Shown here: positions 35,407 to 46,094 of the stretch, in pieces
How positions within the stretch are numbered: the stretch's first letter is position 1
How the letters are laid out: each line of letters begins with the position of its first letter
NCBI RefSeq assembly: GCF_947179515.1
Contig: NC_067481.1
Location: 28,290,086 to 28,354,085, forward strand
Length of the DNA: 64,000 nt
Source: Apodemus sylvaticus
Lineage: Eukaryota; Chordata; Mammalia; Rodentia; Muridae
Reading direction: 5' to 3'
Position numbers and translations under genes: made by a program
The notes under the pieces: model-generated
What the model was told of the DNA's origin: nothing
The model's database searches: none
What the model saw: the letters and a program-made list of their open reading frames with translations, nothing else

Positions 35407-35995
35407 GCTCCCTCACACACAGACCTCTTGGATCAAGCCCAGGACCCTGGAATGACTGCTGATCCTATCATGTTTCTTGTACTTTGATTTTATTTTTTTT
35501 TATACACCACTGGCCCCTCCCCTTCTGTCTTGAGATCTAAGCTGGGTCCAGAATCTCTGTCCCACATTCAAGGTTGTTGACAGCTTTAAGAATTGGCAGT
35601 GGCTGTAGTGGTTGCAGAGAGATCATTGCTAGTGGACTGCCAACCTTGACTGGACAGCTCACCCAGCCATCCTACAGAAGCACTTCCGTGCCTGGAAGAG
35701 ATTGAAGACTGAACAGCACAGACTCTGAGCCATCTTCCAACCATACCTGGGCAGAGAGGGCCTCGCTGTCCCTCTATAGAAATGTGAGAACCTAGGGACT
35801 GAGTGTCAGAAGCTGGCTGCAGAGTGGGGATACAGAAAAGATCAGAGGCTGAGGAAACAATTCTGACTTCTTCCATTGGTGACTGACTGCACTGACACCT
35901 GCTGGGAGGACTGAGCAGCCAAGGTGTGATGAAGGCTTAGACCTTCAGCTTCCTGGGATTTGGGAGCAGTAAAGAAATGAACTGGAAAAGTCCCA
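35407..35995 (+). other. 3' untranslated region of copy 3
   Basis: Conserved 3' UTR ending near the variant poly(A) hexamer AGTAAA (35968-35973). The right end is approximate. Confidence 0.5.
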
Positions 35996-37560
35996 AGATA
36001 TCCTAATCCAGTCCTGGGACCTGCTTTCCTGGGAGACCAGAACTCAACTAAGTATGGAATTCTCAGGGAGATACAAGTGAGAAACAGGCTTCTGGTTGAA
36101 AGTTGGGTGGGGAGAAAGCCTGGAGAAGCAGGCATGGTTAGACTCCTGTGCAGTGAGGCCAATGGGACACTTCCTTCCACATTCCTCTCCTGGAATCCCC
36201 TGGAGGGAGAGGGGAGGCAGACCCCACCTTGCTCCTCCTCCTGCTGAGCCTGGGTTCCAGGCACTAGAACTCAGACTCCTAAAGAGAAGGTTTTGTCCTG
36301 TGGCTGAGAGACTGAGGACAGCCTGGAGTGTGGACTGTATTGAGGGGTCGATGAGTAAAGACAGTTTTGGTGCCCATGCTTTTGCACCTTACCCCTGTCT
36401 TTACTGTGTGTACTGCAGAGGGCTGAAAGCCCCTGTTTCTCTTCAGACAGACCACACTATCAATGCTCACAGCTTAGGTATGCAGGCAAGTCAGGTGTGG
36501 CTGTCTTGGACTCTCAGTAAACCAGGCCGGCTTCAAATTCAGGATCCCCAATATTACTCATTTCTGAGCCACCACAGAAAATGGCAGGACGGGGGTTCCA
36601 GGTAGATTCAGGCTCTGAGAACTGGTATTTTCAGTGTAGGAGGAGGTCACCTCAGCCTGCTTGTTATGTATGTGATATTGAAGATGGTATACCAGATATT
36701 GAAGATGGTATATCAGATATTGAAGATGGTATACGGCTTTCCATTCAGTGGTATGGCCTGGAGAGAGTTGCTTTCTGCAGTTCAGTGGCTGTAAAGTTTT
36801 ATTATCTTTAAATTGTGTCTCACTGATTTGTTAGTGTGTCAGATGCCCTGGAACTGGTATTCTAGATGACTATGTCCTGGCTTGTGGGTATTGGGTATTG
36901 AACCCCAATTCTGCAGAGCTGACTGTATTCTAACCATTGAGACATCTCTTCAGGCCCCTGAATGTATCTATTCCCACTCATTATAGTCCCTACTGTGGGT
37001 GAGAGTGAAGAGATGTTAGGTTTTCAGAGGTGACCTAGCACTGTCCATTCCACCAATATTTGCAAAGCCACTGCCCTAGTGTTCCTGTCCTGGATGTCCA
37101 GGATGAGACCAGGTGCAATGCTACTTCTAAGGATAAATCTGCAGAGAGGCCCACACCAAAGCTCACAAAGATGCAGATGCACACCTTCTGGTGCACTGGA
37201 CCGGGTGGGGTGTGAAACATTGGTGACATCCATGGACCTGTGGGAGCTAGTTCTGTTAGACATGCATCCATGCTGAACCCCCATGCCCTCAGGATGAAGG
37301 ATCTGTCATGCCAACCTGTACTGTGTCTGTCTTATTGGGAGAAAAGAGAAGTTCATAGAAGCTTTGTAAAATAAACTCAAATATTTCATGTTTATAAATG
37401 TGTGTTTGTGTGTTTCTCTGCATCTGTATTAAGATCTAGAAGAACCAGGTGCTGTGGTGAAGGTCCAGGTTAGTCAGGATTTTGAGGCAGGGGATTACAG
37501 ACCCTTTTGGACTCTGAGGAGTCCATTACCACACTTTCTTCTCTCAGAAGTTATAGAGCA
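35996..37560. other. Type I 3' flank of copy 3, no gene seen
   Basis: Matches 861-2250 but keeps an extra stretch at about 36533-36715 that the flanks of copies A and 5 lack. It includes a B3-like remnant (about 36835-36956) and a 21-base minisatellite. The 169-codon + frame at 36096-36605 is not supported as a gene. Confidence 0.55.
36674..36736 (+). repeat. Minisatellite, 21-base unit repeated three times
   Basis: Units start at 36674, 36695 and 36716, each reading gatattgaagatggtata plus three variable bases. The flanks of copies A and 5 have a single partial unit (tattgaagatggtata). Confidence 0.9.
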
Positions 37561-40500
37561 AAGGATGGAGCAGCTGCTCTTCATGACCCCTTCGAGACAT
37601 CAAAACAAGTACTACCTTGCACATTATCAAGTACAGCTGCAGCATGAGGTACAACCTTGGCTATCTGTGGAACACATGTTCTCTGTGCTCTCAGGAAACA
37701 CTTTCCCTCTCCTTAGTGAGGCATCTCTCTTCTCTTGTTTTTTCAGGAGGTTTGTTGTTATTGTTGTTGTTGTTACTTTTTATTGTTTTGTTTTGTGTTT
37801 GAGACAGGGTTTCTCTCTGTAGCCCTGGCTGTCTTCACAATGTAGACCAGGCTGGCCTCAAACTCAGAAATCTGACTGCCTCTGCCTCCCAAATGCTGGG
37901 ATTAACAGCGTGTGCTACCACTGCCCGGCTTTCTCTTTTTTCTTTTCAATTTTTTTCAAAATAAAAAATTTAATATCTATTTATTTCACTCTGTCTTCAG
38001 ACTCATCAGATGGTCTGATTATAGATGGTGGTGAGCCACCATGTGGTTGTTGGGAATTGAACTCAGGACCTCTGGAAGAGCAGTCAGTGCTCTTCACAGC
38101 TGAGCCATCTCTCCAGCCCAAAGATTTATTTTTATTTTATGTCTGTGAGTACACTGTCCATGTCTTCATACACACCAGGAGACCACATGGGAATATTTTA
38201 CAGGAAGTTGTGAGCAACCATGTGGGTGCTGGGACTTGCACTCAGGACCTCAGTAGCTGCCAAGTTCCACTGCTTCTGGAGATGGGACACGGCCTTCCTT
38301 ATTCTATTCTAGCTCTTTGTTTCCCAACTTTTTGCCTAAATTTGGCTATCCTGGAACTTGCTCTGCAGATTGACCTTGAAATCAGAGACCTGCATGCCTC
38401 TGTCTCCTGGAATGCTGGGATTAAAGGTGTGTACCAGCATGCCTGAATTTAAGCTTTTCTTCACCTAGAACCTGCTTTGTCCCAGGCAGGCCTTGAACTC
38501 ATAGATATGTTTGGCTTTGTCTCCTGGGATTAAAGGTGTGTACTCTATACCTGGACCTAAATGAAGCTAGGCAGGATCTTGCTCCCAAATCCCTTAATCT
38601 GCTCTCTCCAAGAGCATAGGATTCAGCTCCATTTCACTTCCTGGTGCCCCGGTAATACTGGAACCATATATTTTATATTTTCCTTTCTTAGCATGGAGAC
38701 TTAACCAGAGAACAAAGTTTCTGCTGGGCTTTTTTTGAGACTTCCTTTGTCAATGCAATTAATTTAAATCTCTTCAACTTCGCCTTAGGCAGACTCTTCA
38801 GACAAGAGCCAAAACTAGCCACATTCTGCCGCAAAATAATACAAAAGTAGTTTCTAAACTACATACTGAAAATTTTCACTGAAATGGCTTGGTCCAGGTC
38901 CTCATAATTGAAATCATTATCACTAAAAAGTCTTTCACATTCCTATTAGGCTGGTTCATTTACCCCTACTTAAAGCATTCTTCTGTTTTACAAATCCAAA
39001 GTCCCCAAAACTACTTTCTTACAAAGTAAAGCATGGTCAGGCCTATCACAGCAATACCCCACTTCTGGTACAAAATTCTGTCTTAGAGTTTTACTGCTGT
39101 GAAAAGACACCATGGCCAAGGCAACATTATTGCTTGTCTTGAATTTTTAATTTTTATTTTAAAGGTTTTGTTTTGTTTTTTATAATATCTGATGGTGAAG
39201 GCATACACTTTTAATTCCAGACTCTGGATGCAGATGGAGGTAGATCTCTTGAGTTGAGGGCCAGTCTGGTCTACAGAGTGAGTTTCAGGACAACCAGAGT
39301 TACACAGAGAAGCCCTCTCTTGAAAATATAAAACGGGCCTGACCAGAATGAGCAGAGGTCCTGAATTCAAATTCTCAGCAACTACATGATGGCTCACAAC
39401 CATCAGTACAGTTACAGTGTATTCATATACATGAAATAAATACAAAATTGAAATAATAAAATAATATCAAAACATATTTTAATTACATTCATTCATTTAC
39501 TCTCTCTCTGTCTCTTCCCCCTTGTGTGTATGTGTCTGTGTGTTTGTGTGTTTGTGTGTGTGTGTGTGTGTGTGTATGTGTGTGTGTTTGCAGTCAAGTA
39601 CATTTAGTTGACTTTCTCCTTCTACTACATGGGTCCCAGAGATCAAATTAAGGTTTTCAATGCTGGATGTGATGGCCCAGGCCTTTAATCACTGAATTCA
39701 GTAGGCAGAGGCATGGGGATCTCTGTGAGACAGAGGATAGCCTGGTCTCTGGAATGAGTGCCAGGACAGCCAGGCTCTGTACAGAGACCCTGTATCAGAA
39801 AACAATTCCAACAAAGAAAACAAAGCAAAGTCTGGCAGTGGTGGCACAGGCCTTTAATCCCAGCACTTGGGAGGCAGAGGCAGGCAGATTTCTGAGTTCG
39901 AGGCCAGCCTGGTCTATAGAGTGAGTTCCAGGACAGCCCGGGCTACACAGCGAAACCCTATCTCGGAAAAAAAAAACAAAAACAAACAAACAAACAAACA
40001 AACAAAACCCAAAATTCAGGTTTTCAGGCTTGGTGGTAAGCACATTCACCCAGAGAATCACCTGGCTGGCCTTACTGGTTTGTTTGTTTGAAATTTTTTG
40101 CTTCCTTTTAATGAGTCTGAGTATTTATGGCATAGATGTTTATGCACCATATGTATGCCTGGTGCCCTCAGAGTTCAGAAGCCGGCATCATCTAGAACTG
40201 GAGTTTCAGGTGCTTATGAGCCATCTTGATTACAGATGCTGGAAACAGAATCCAGGTCCACAGATGTCTGCTCTCCAACTCTGAGTCATCTTTCCCAAAT
40301 GTTCTCCCTCCTAACCCACACAGGGTTTCTCTGTGTAGTCTTGGTTGACCTGGAACTTGCTCTGTAGACCAGGCTAGTCTCAGTAACCCACCTGTCTCTT
40401 GTCTCTGGAATGCTGGGATTTAAAGACTTGTGCTGCCAACACCTGGCTTTTTTTTTTTTTTTTTTTTTTATTATTAATTCAATCCTACCTGCTGCAGATC

Positions 40501-40590
40501 TCACTATTTAAATCATACTAGCTTTGAACTCACAGAGATTTGCCTTCTTATCCTTGGTGGGATTAAATGTTAGGTAACCACGCCCTGTTC
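37561..40590. repeat. SINE-rich segment before copy 4
   Basis: Truncated old repeat (about 37561-37740), antisense B1 (about 37780-37930), antisense B2 elements (about 37960-38120 and 38120-38270) and old repeat to about 39110. Then B1 + (about 39190-39332), (GT)n (about 39520-39590), B1-like (about 39660-39806), young B1 (about 39832-40005), B3-like (about 40120-40310) and antisense B1 (about 40318-40447 and 40490-40590). The start is shortened relative to the other units: B1/B2 and about 1 kb are missing. Confidence 0.65.
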
Positions 40591-40604
40591 TAAGCACTAT
40601 TTAA
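40578..40604 (+). promoter_or_regulatory. Putative promoter of copy 4: CCACGCCC and TATTTAA
   Basis: TATTTAA at 40598-40604, 298 bases before the ATG, with CCACGCCC just upstream. Inferred from conservation with the other copies. Confidence 0.4.
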
Positions 40605-40895
40605 GCACAGCACAGCAGAGGGACATCCACAGCGCTCTGCTCCATCCAACTTACAAAGTTGGCAAATCAATCTCTTCTAAACTCCCAATTCCCAATTCCT
40701 CAAACTCAAGCAAGGCCAGGTCTTCTCTACTTCCCTTTTCTGAACTCTAGGTCAGCTTAAAGCCCTGGTCCTGCCCAGGACTGGTGTGAGAACTGAGCCC
40801 CAATTTTGAGGTTGGGAGACATAGGTGGAGGGAAGTTGGGAAGGCCTTGCCCTGTCACTCTGTCCTTACACACAGCTCAGTGGCCCCTTGCAGAG

Positions 40896-41984
40896 ATGAA
40901 GGACAACTGTGTTGTGGGCACACTCACCTTGATCTTTGGCCTACTTTATACTCTCCAAGGAGTAAGCACCAATGAGGTAAGCCAGTCTTCTGTGACTTTG
41001 GGAGGACCCTATGGGCAGAGGCTTATCGCTGGACATGGCAGTTGGAGGGAGGGAGATTCTGAGACCCACTGTCTGGAACAATTTCTGAGGAGATACTAGC
41101 CTACAATTCTTTGTGAGACAGAGATTCCTGTTCCCAATCTGGCCTCAAACTGTCTCTGTAGCCTTGAATAGCTCTGTGTTTCCTTGAGTTCTCTCATGCT
41201 GGACAAGCACCACTGGTTTACACACACCTACCTGATTTATCTCCATGTTGGAGAAGCATTCCCATACCTGAGACCCAACTCCCAGGCTTTGAGCACTGAC
41301 CTTTTCTTTTTTTCTTCCACAGGGTGATAGCTTGTAAGTATGGGACTTTGTCTAGAATTATCAGTAAAAGGAAGGCGGGGTGGGGATGGGTGCATCTGCC
41401 TGTGCTCAGATTCGCCCCTGCATAAGGGGACAGACAAGTTAGGGGTGGGTGATGGAGGGGGTTTGGCAAGGGAGCATGGCCTAGGTACTCATGACAGCAC
41501 CATCCCCCTTCCTAGAGTCCTGTTCATCATCTTATTAGTCACGGTCGCCATATTTTGCATCTGTGGGCTAGTGGAGTACTTCTGTCCCAATTGTAGAAGA
41601 GAGCAGGATGATATCAGAACAGGGGATCAACAGACTACCAGAGAACCACCCTCTATTGCTCTCCTAGGGAGCATTTGGGTCACCTCCTTGGATCCCCTAC
41701 CATGCTACAGTCCGGTGCGTCTTTTTGTCCCAATACCTAACATGTTTCATCGCCGGCTGTTGAACATGTTGTCATAATGGATTTGGGGAAGGGGGATAAT
41801 GGATAGGCAGTGGCTCGGCCAACCCTATTTGCCATTCTTTGCCCAGACTCTAAATAAAACAAGTATCCCTTTTCTCCTGCAGGTTGTTCTGAATCCAACT
41901 CCCACAGAACCACATCCTCACTACAGCCTCAGGCCTGAGGGCCCTGCTGGTCAGATGAGAGGGAAAGCCTATGCAACCCTGTGA
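40896..41984 (+). CDS. Tmem92-like: Tmem92-like copy 4, lacks the cysteine ectodomain
   Basis: Coding exons 40896-40976, 41323-41333, 41516-41714 and 41883-41984 give 130 aa. Signal peptide 1-22. Exon 2 is cut from 23 to 11 nt by a 12-base in-frame deletion that removes V-N-T-C. Exon 3 is gone in a deletion of about 530 bases between introns 2 and 3. Because exon 3 is 84 nt with equal phases, joining exon 2 to exon 4 keeps the frame (GDS-L-VLFIILL). All six ectodomain cysteines are therefore absent, leaving about eight residues between the expected signal cleavage and the membrane span (32-50). The tail is complete, but both Tyr motifs are altered: PLPCY (91-95) and PHPHY (107-111). The exon 4 acceptor is cctag/A. 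Type II, exon 4 most like copy 1. It may be a working short form or a decaying gene. Confidence 0.75.
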
Positions 41985-42570
41985 GCTCCCTCACACACAG
42001 ACCTCTTGGATCAAGCGAGGACCCTGGAATGACTGCTGATCCCATCATGTCTCTTGTGCTTTGATTTAATTTATTGTTTTTGTACACTACTGCCCCCTCC
42101 CCTCTGTCTTGAGATTTAAGCTTGGTCCAGAATCTCTGTCCCACACTCAAGGCTGTTGAAAGCTTTAAGAATTGGCAGTGCCTGTAGTGGATGCAGGAAG
42201 ATCATTGCTAGTGGAGTGCCAACCTTGACCGGAAGCTCACTCCATCATCCTACAGAAGCACTTCTGTGCCTGGAAGAGATTGAAGACTGAACAGCACAGA
42301 CTCTGAGCCATCTTCCTACTATACCTGGGCAGAGAGGGTCTCGCTGTCCTTCTATAGCAATGTGAGAACCCAGGGACTGAGTGTCAACGGCTGGCTGCAA
42401 CTTAGGTATGGAGACAATGTCAGAGGCTGAGGAAACACTTCCAGCTTCTTCCATTGGTGACTGACTGCACTGACACCTGCTGCGGGGACTGAGCATCCAA
42501 GATGTGATGAAGGCTTTGACCTTCAGCTTCCTGGGACTTGGGGGCACTAAAGAAATGAACAGGAAAGCTT
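41985..42570 (+). other. 3' untranslated region of copy 4
   Basis: Conserved 3' UTR; the hexamer position is ACTAAA (42546-42551). The longest antisense shadow frame of the family (208 codons, 42245-42871) crosses this region. The right end is approximate. Confidence 0.5.
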
Positions 42571-45500
42571 CCCCAATTCTATTCCAGTCCTGTGACCTGC
42601 TTTCCTGGGAGACCAGAACTTGACTAATCATGGGACTCTTAGGGCAATAACAGGCAGAAAACAGCCTCTTAGGAGAAGGTAGGGTGGGGAGAAAGCATGG
42701 AGATGCAGGCATGGTTAGACTCCTGTGGAGCGAGGCACACAACGATGCAGATGTGTGTCTCCTGATGCACTGCACCAGAAAGGCTGTGAAACCCTGGTCC
42801 ACATCCATTGACCTGTGGGAACTTGTTCTGTAAGACAGGCACACATCCCCTAATGATGAAAAATCTGTCATGCCAACCTACATTGTGTCTGTCTTATTGG
42901 GAAAAAAGAAAATTACATAGCAGGTTTGTAAAATACATGTAATTGTTACATTTTTATAAATGTGTGTTTGTATGTTTCTTTGCGTGTCTATTAAGATCTG
43001 GAAGACCCAGGTGCAGTGGTGTACTTCCAAGTTAGTCAGAAATCTGAGGCAGGAGGATTAAAGCTCTGAATCTAGCCAGAGTTACAATGAGTTAAGCCCT
43101 GGTGGGAGGTTGTCTGAGAACATAGCTCAGTGGTAGAGAATTTGCCTAGCATGCGCAAGATATGGAGGTAAGTCCCCAGCTGCTGTTTCAACAACTCTAG
43201 TACTGTATGACAACTACTAGGAGTAGTGAGGAGGTGCCTAGCTTTGGAGGACTCTTAAAAAAATAAATAAAATAAATAAAATAAAATAAATAAAATAAAA
43301 TAAAATAAACTGTCCTGCTGGCCAGTGGTCGAGAATGCCTTTAATCCCAGCACTTGGGAGGCTTATGCACGTGGATTTCTGAGTTCCGAGGCTAGCCTGC
43401 TCTGCAGAGTGAGTCCCAGGACATCCAGGTCTACACAGAGAAATACTGTTTTGAAAAACTAAAAAAAGGTTAGCCCTTTACAAGTCACTAATGGATAGAT
43501 TATACCTCCCTACCCTCCTCTGCTTGTGCTATCTGTGTGATTTTCTCTTTTGCTTTTTTCTTTCTTTACTTTTTGTTTTTCTTTTTTCCTTTCCGCCCCA
43601 AAGATTTATTTATTCATACTGTAGTTGTCTTCATACACTCCAGAAGAGTGCAAGAGATTTCATTACAGATGGTTGTAAGCCACAATGTGGTTGCTGGGAT
43701 TTGAACTCAGGACCTTTGGAAGAGCAGTCAGTGCTCTTAACTGCTGAGCCATCTTTGAAGTGCCCCTTTTTTGTTTTTCAAGACAAGGTTCTCTGTATAG
43801 CCCTAACTATCCTGGCACACTCTGTAGACCAGGAGAGCCTAGAATTCAGAACTCAGAGATCACTTGTTTCTGCTTCTTAAGTGCAGGGATTAAAGGTGTG
43901 TCCCACCAGGCCCAGCTTGGACATACATTGCTGATTCCATTTTGAGAAGAGCTGGGAGGGAGGATGTAGCAATCTGCTTAAGCCCTGCAGCTTTTCGCGT
44001 GCAAAACTTTACATAATCTAGAATTATTGGAAAGAATCTCAGTTGAGAAAATACATCTTGCTGTAGGCAAGACTACAAGGCATTTAAAAAAAAAAAAAAA
44101 AAAAGAGGGCCTGGCCATTGTGAGGCGATCCCTGAGCTGGTGGTCTTGGGTTCGATAAGAAAGCAATTTGAGCCTAGCATGCTAGCACATGCCTTTAATA
44201 TCAGGTTGGGGAAGCTGGCCTTGGTATCACACGCCTGTAATCCCAGAACTTGGGAAGCAGAGGCAGGTTGATTTCTGAGTTGGAGGCCAACCTGGTCTAC
44301 AGAGTGATTTCTAGGACAGCCAGGGCTACACATAGAAACCCTGTCTCAAAAAAACCAATGTATGTATGTATGTATGTATGTATGTACGTATATCAGGTTG
44401 GGGGACAGAGGGAGCCTGGGAATCTGTGAGTTCAAGGCCAGCCTCAAACAAATCAAGTTTTCCAGGAAAGCCAGAGGAAACCCAGTGTGGAGAGGAAGGG
44501 GGTTGAGAAAATGTTAAGTTTCACACCTGGGATGGAGGGCTGAGGGGCCTATTTTATATTAAAGTGGAGCTGACCTGCAGGCTCTCCCAGCATCCCTCAG
44601 TCCCTGTCTGTTACAGGGCGTGGCTGGTACTCAGCCCTCTGCCCTGAACTCTGCAGCACAGAACTGGGCCTCCCTTCCTCCAGATGTTCTTCCCTATATG
44701 ATCCAACCAGTTTTGTTACCAGATTCTTTTGTACCTTTATACTTTTGGTCACTGAACTGCATCATCCTCTTGACCTGTCTTGGTGCTCTGCCCCTGTCTG
44801 TCACCAACACCAATGGCTCAGGGTCAGATAGACTCTGGACTTCCACAGATATTCCATTCTCTGCCTGTGCTCTACCATTTGCTACAATGAACTTCTTCCT
44901 CCATCATACCTAGCAGAGGTCATGTCCTTTCTATTTTATTTGTTTAATGCAGAGAGAGAGAGGGGGGGGGGAGGGAGAGGGAGAGGGAGAGAGAACAGTC
45001 CCTTATGGCCTCTGCATCAGCTCCTGCCTGCACGTTCACATCCTGTCTGAGTTCCTGTCCTGACTTCCTTCTGTAATAGATTATAACTTGGAGGAAATGT
45101 AAATCAAATAAACCTTTTTTGCTCAACTTGCTTTGGTCATGGTGTTTTGTCCTAGCAATAGTAACCCTAACTAGGACAACCTACTTGCCTCCCACCTCCC
45201 ATTGAGAGCACTATCTGCTGCTCTGGTCCAGGTGTGTCAGCCTCCAATCTGGCTGTTCTCCAAGCCTTCCCAACCCCCCACATTCATGCCTTCAGATCCA
45301 ACTTCCTGACTTCAGTGTAACTCCGACTTTCTCACATCAAATGTCTACCTGACTCTCCCTCCATCCTGCTCATCAAGGAAGAAACTAGACTCAGGGTAAA
45401 TTGGTTTTTTCCCTAAGTACCAGCACTGTGTGAGTGGTCTCACTTTCAGACACACCAGAAGAGGGCATCAGATTCCATGGCAGATGGTTGTGAGCCACCG

Positions 45501-46094
45501 TGTGGTTGTTTGGAATTGAACTCAGGACCTCTGGAAGAGCAGTCAGGGCTCTTATGGGCTGAACCATCTCTATAGCCTGGCATTTCTAATTAATGTTCAG
45601 GTAAATAAAACTTGTGAAGATTTGAGCATCTTAAAGCACTGGGCAAGAGTATCTCCTCCTACAATTTCATTTATTTATTTATTTATTTATTTATTTCAAC
45701 ACCAAACAAAGTTTGGGTCTTAAGGAAGTAAGCAAGTACAAGCTACAGGACAGATGGATTTGTAAGGCTTACCCTACAGAGTTTACCTGATGCTTAAAGG
45801 ACTGAGTGCCCTGCATGGTCTTGAGAATGTATAGGTGGTTCCCCTTCTTCTTAACCTTGATAGTATAACTGTGACAGAATTGTACAACCCCTAGCTAGCT
45901 GGGAGTGATTGGATATCCAGATCCCAACTCCTCCAAAATACTCCAGAGTCTCTCAAGGCAACTCATGCAGACCTGCCTTCTCAGGCCTCTCAAATCCCAT
46001 CCTCAACTTCCTTTGAGGAAAAAGACAGAAGCCATCATGGCATGATTGCCCATTGAAGGCATGAAGGCCCACTCCTTTGTCCTAGCAGTTAGGA
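42571..46094. other. Long spacer Y, left part, no gene seen
   Basis: Copy of 17306-19640. B4/ID-like (about 43000-43190), (AAAT)n (about 43256-43310), B1 + (about 43318-43470), antisense B2 (about 43600-43755), antisense B1 (about 43768-43915), hAT-like fragment (about 43980-44165), B1 + (about 44213-44360), (TATG)n (44358-44392), antisense B2 (about 45445-45575) and (ATTT)n (about 45668-45698). About 44510-45440 is missing from spacer X. Its right half (about 44900-45180, tcctgacttccttctgtaat) looks like the end of an RCHARR1-type element. Confidence 0.6.

Noticed and set aside
37454..38446. Frames of 120-180 codons over antisense B1/B2 (also 61334-61891, 12482-12877)
   Set aside because: They translate SINEs and the old interspersed repeat and recur wherever those elements do.
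44620..44913. 97-codon + frame in spacer Y
   Set aside because: Absent from spacer X and next to an hAT-like repeat end; a hydrophobic stretch alone does not support a gene.
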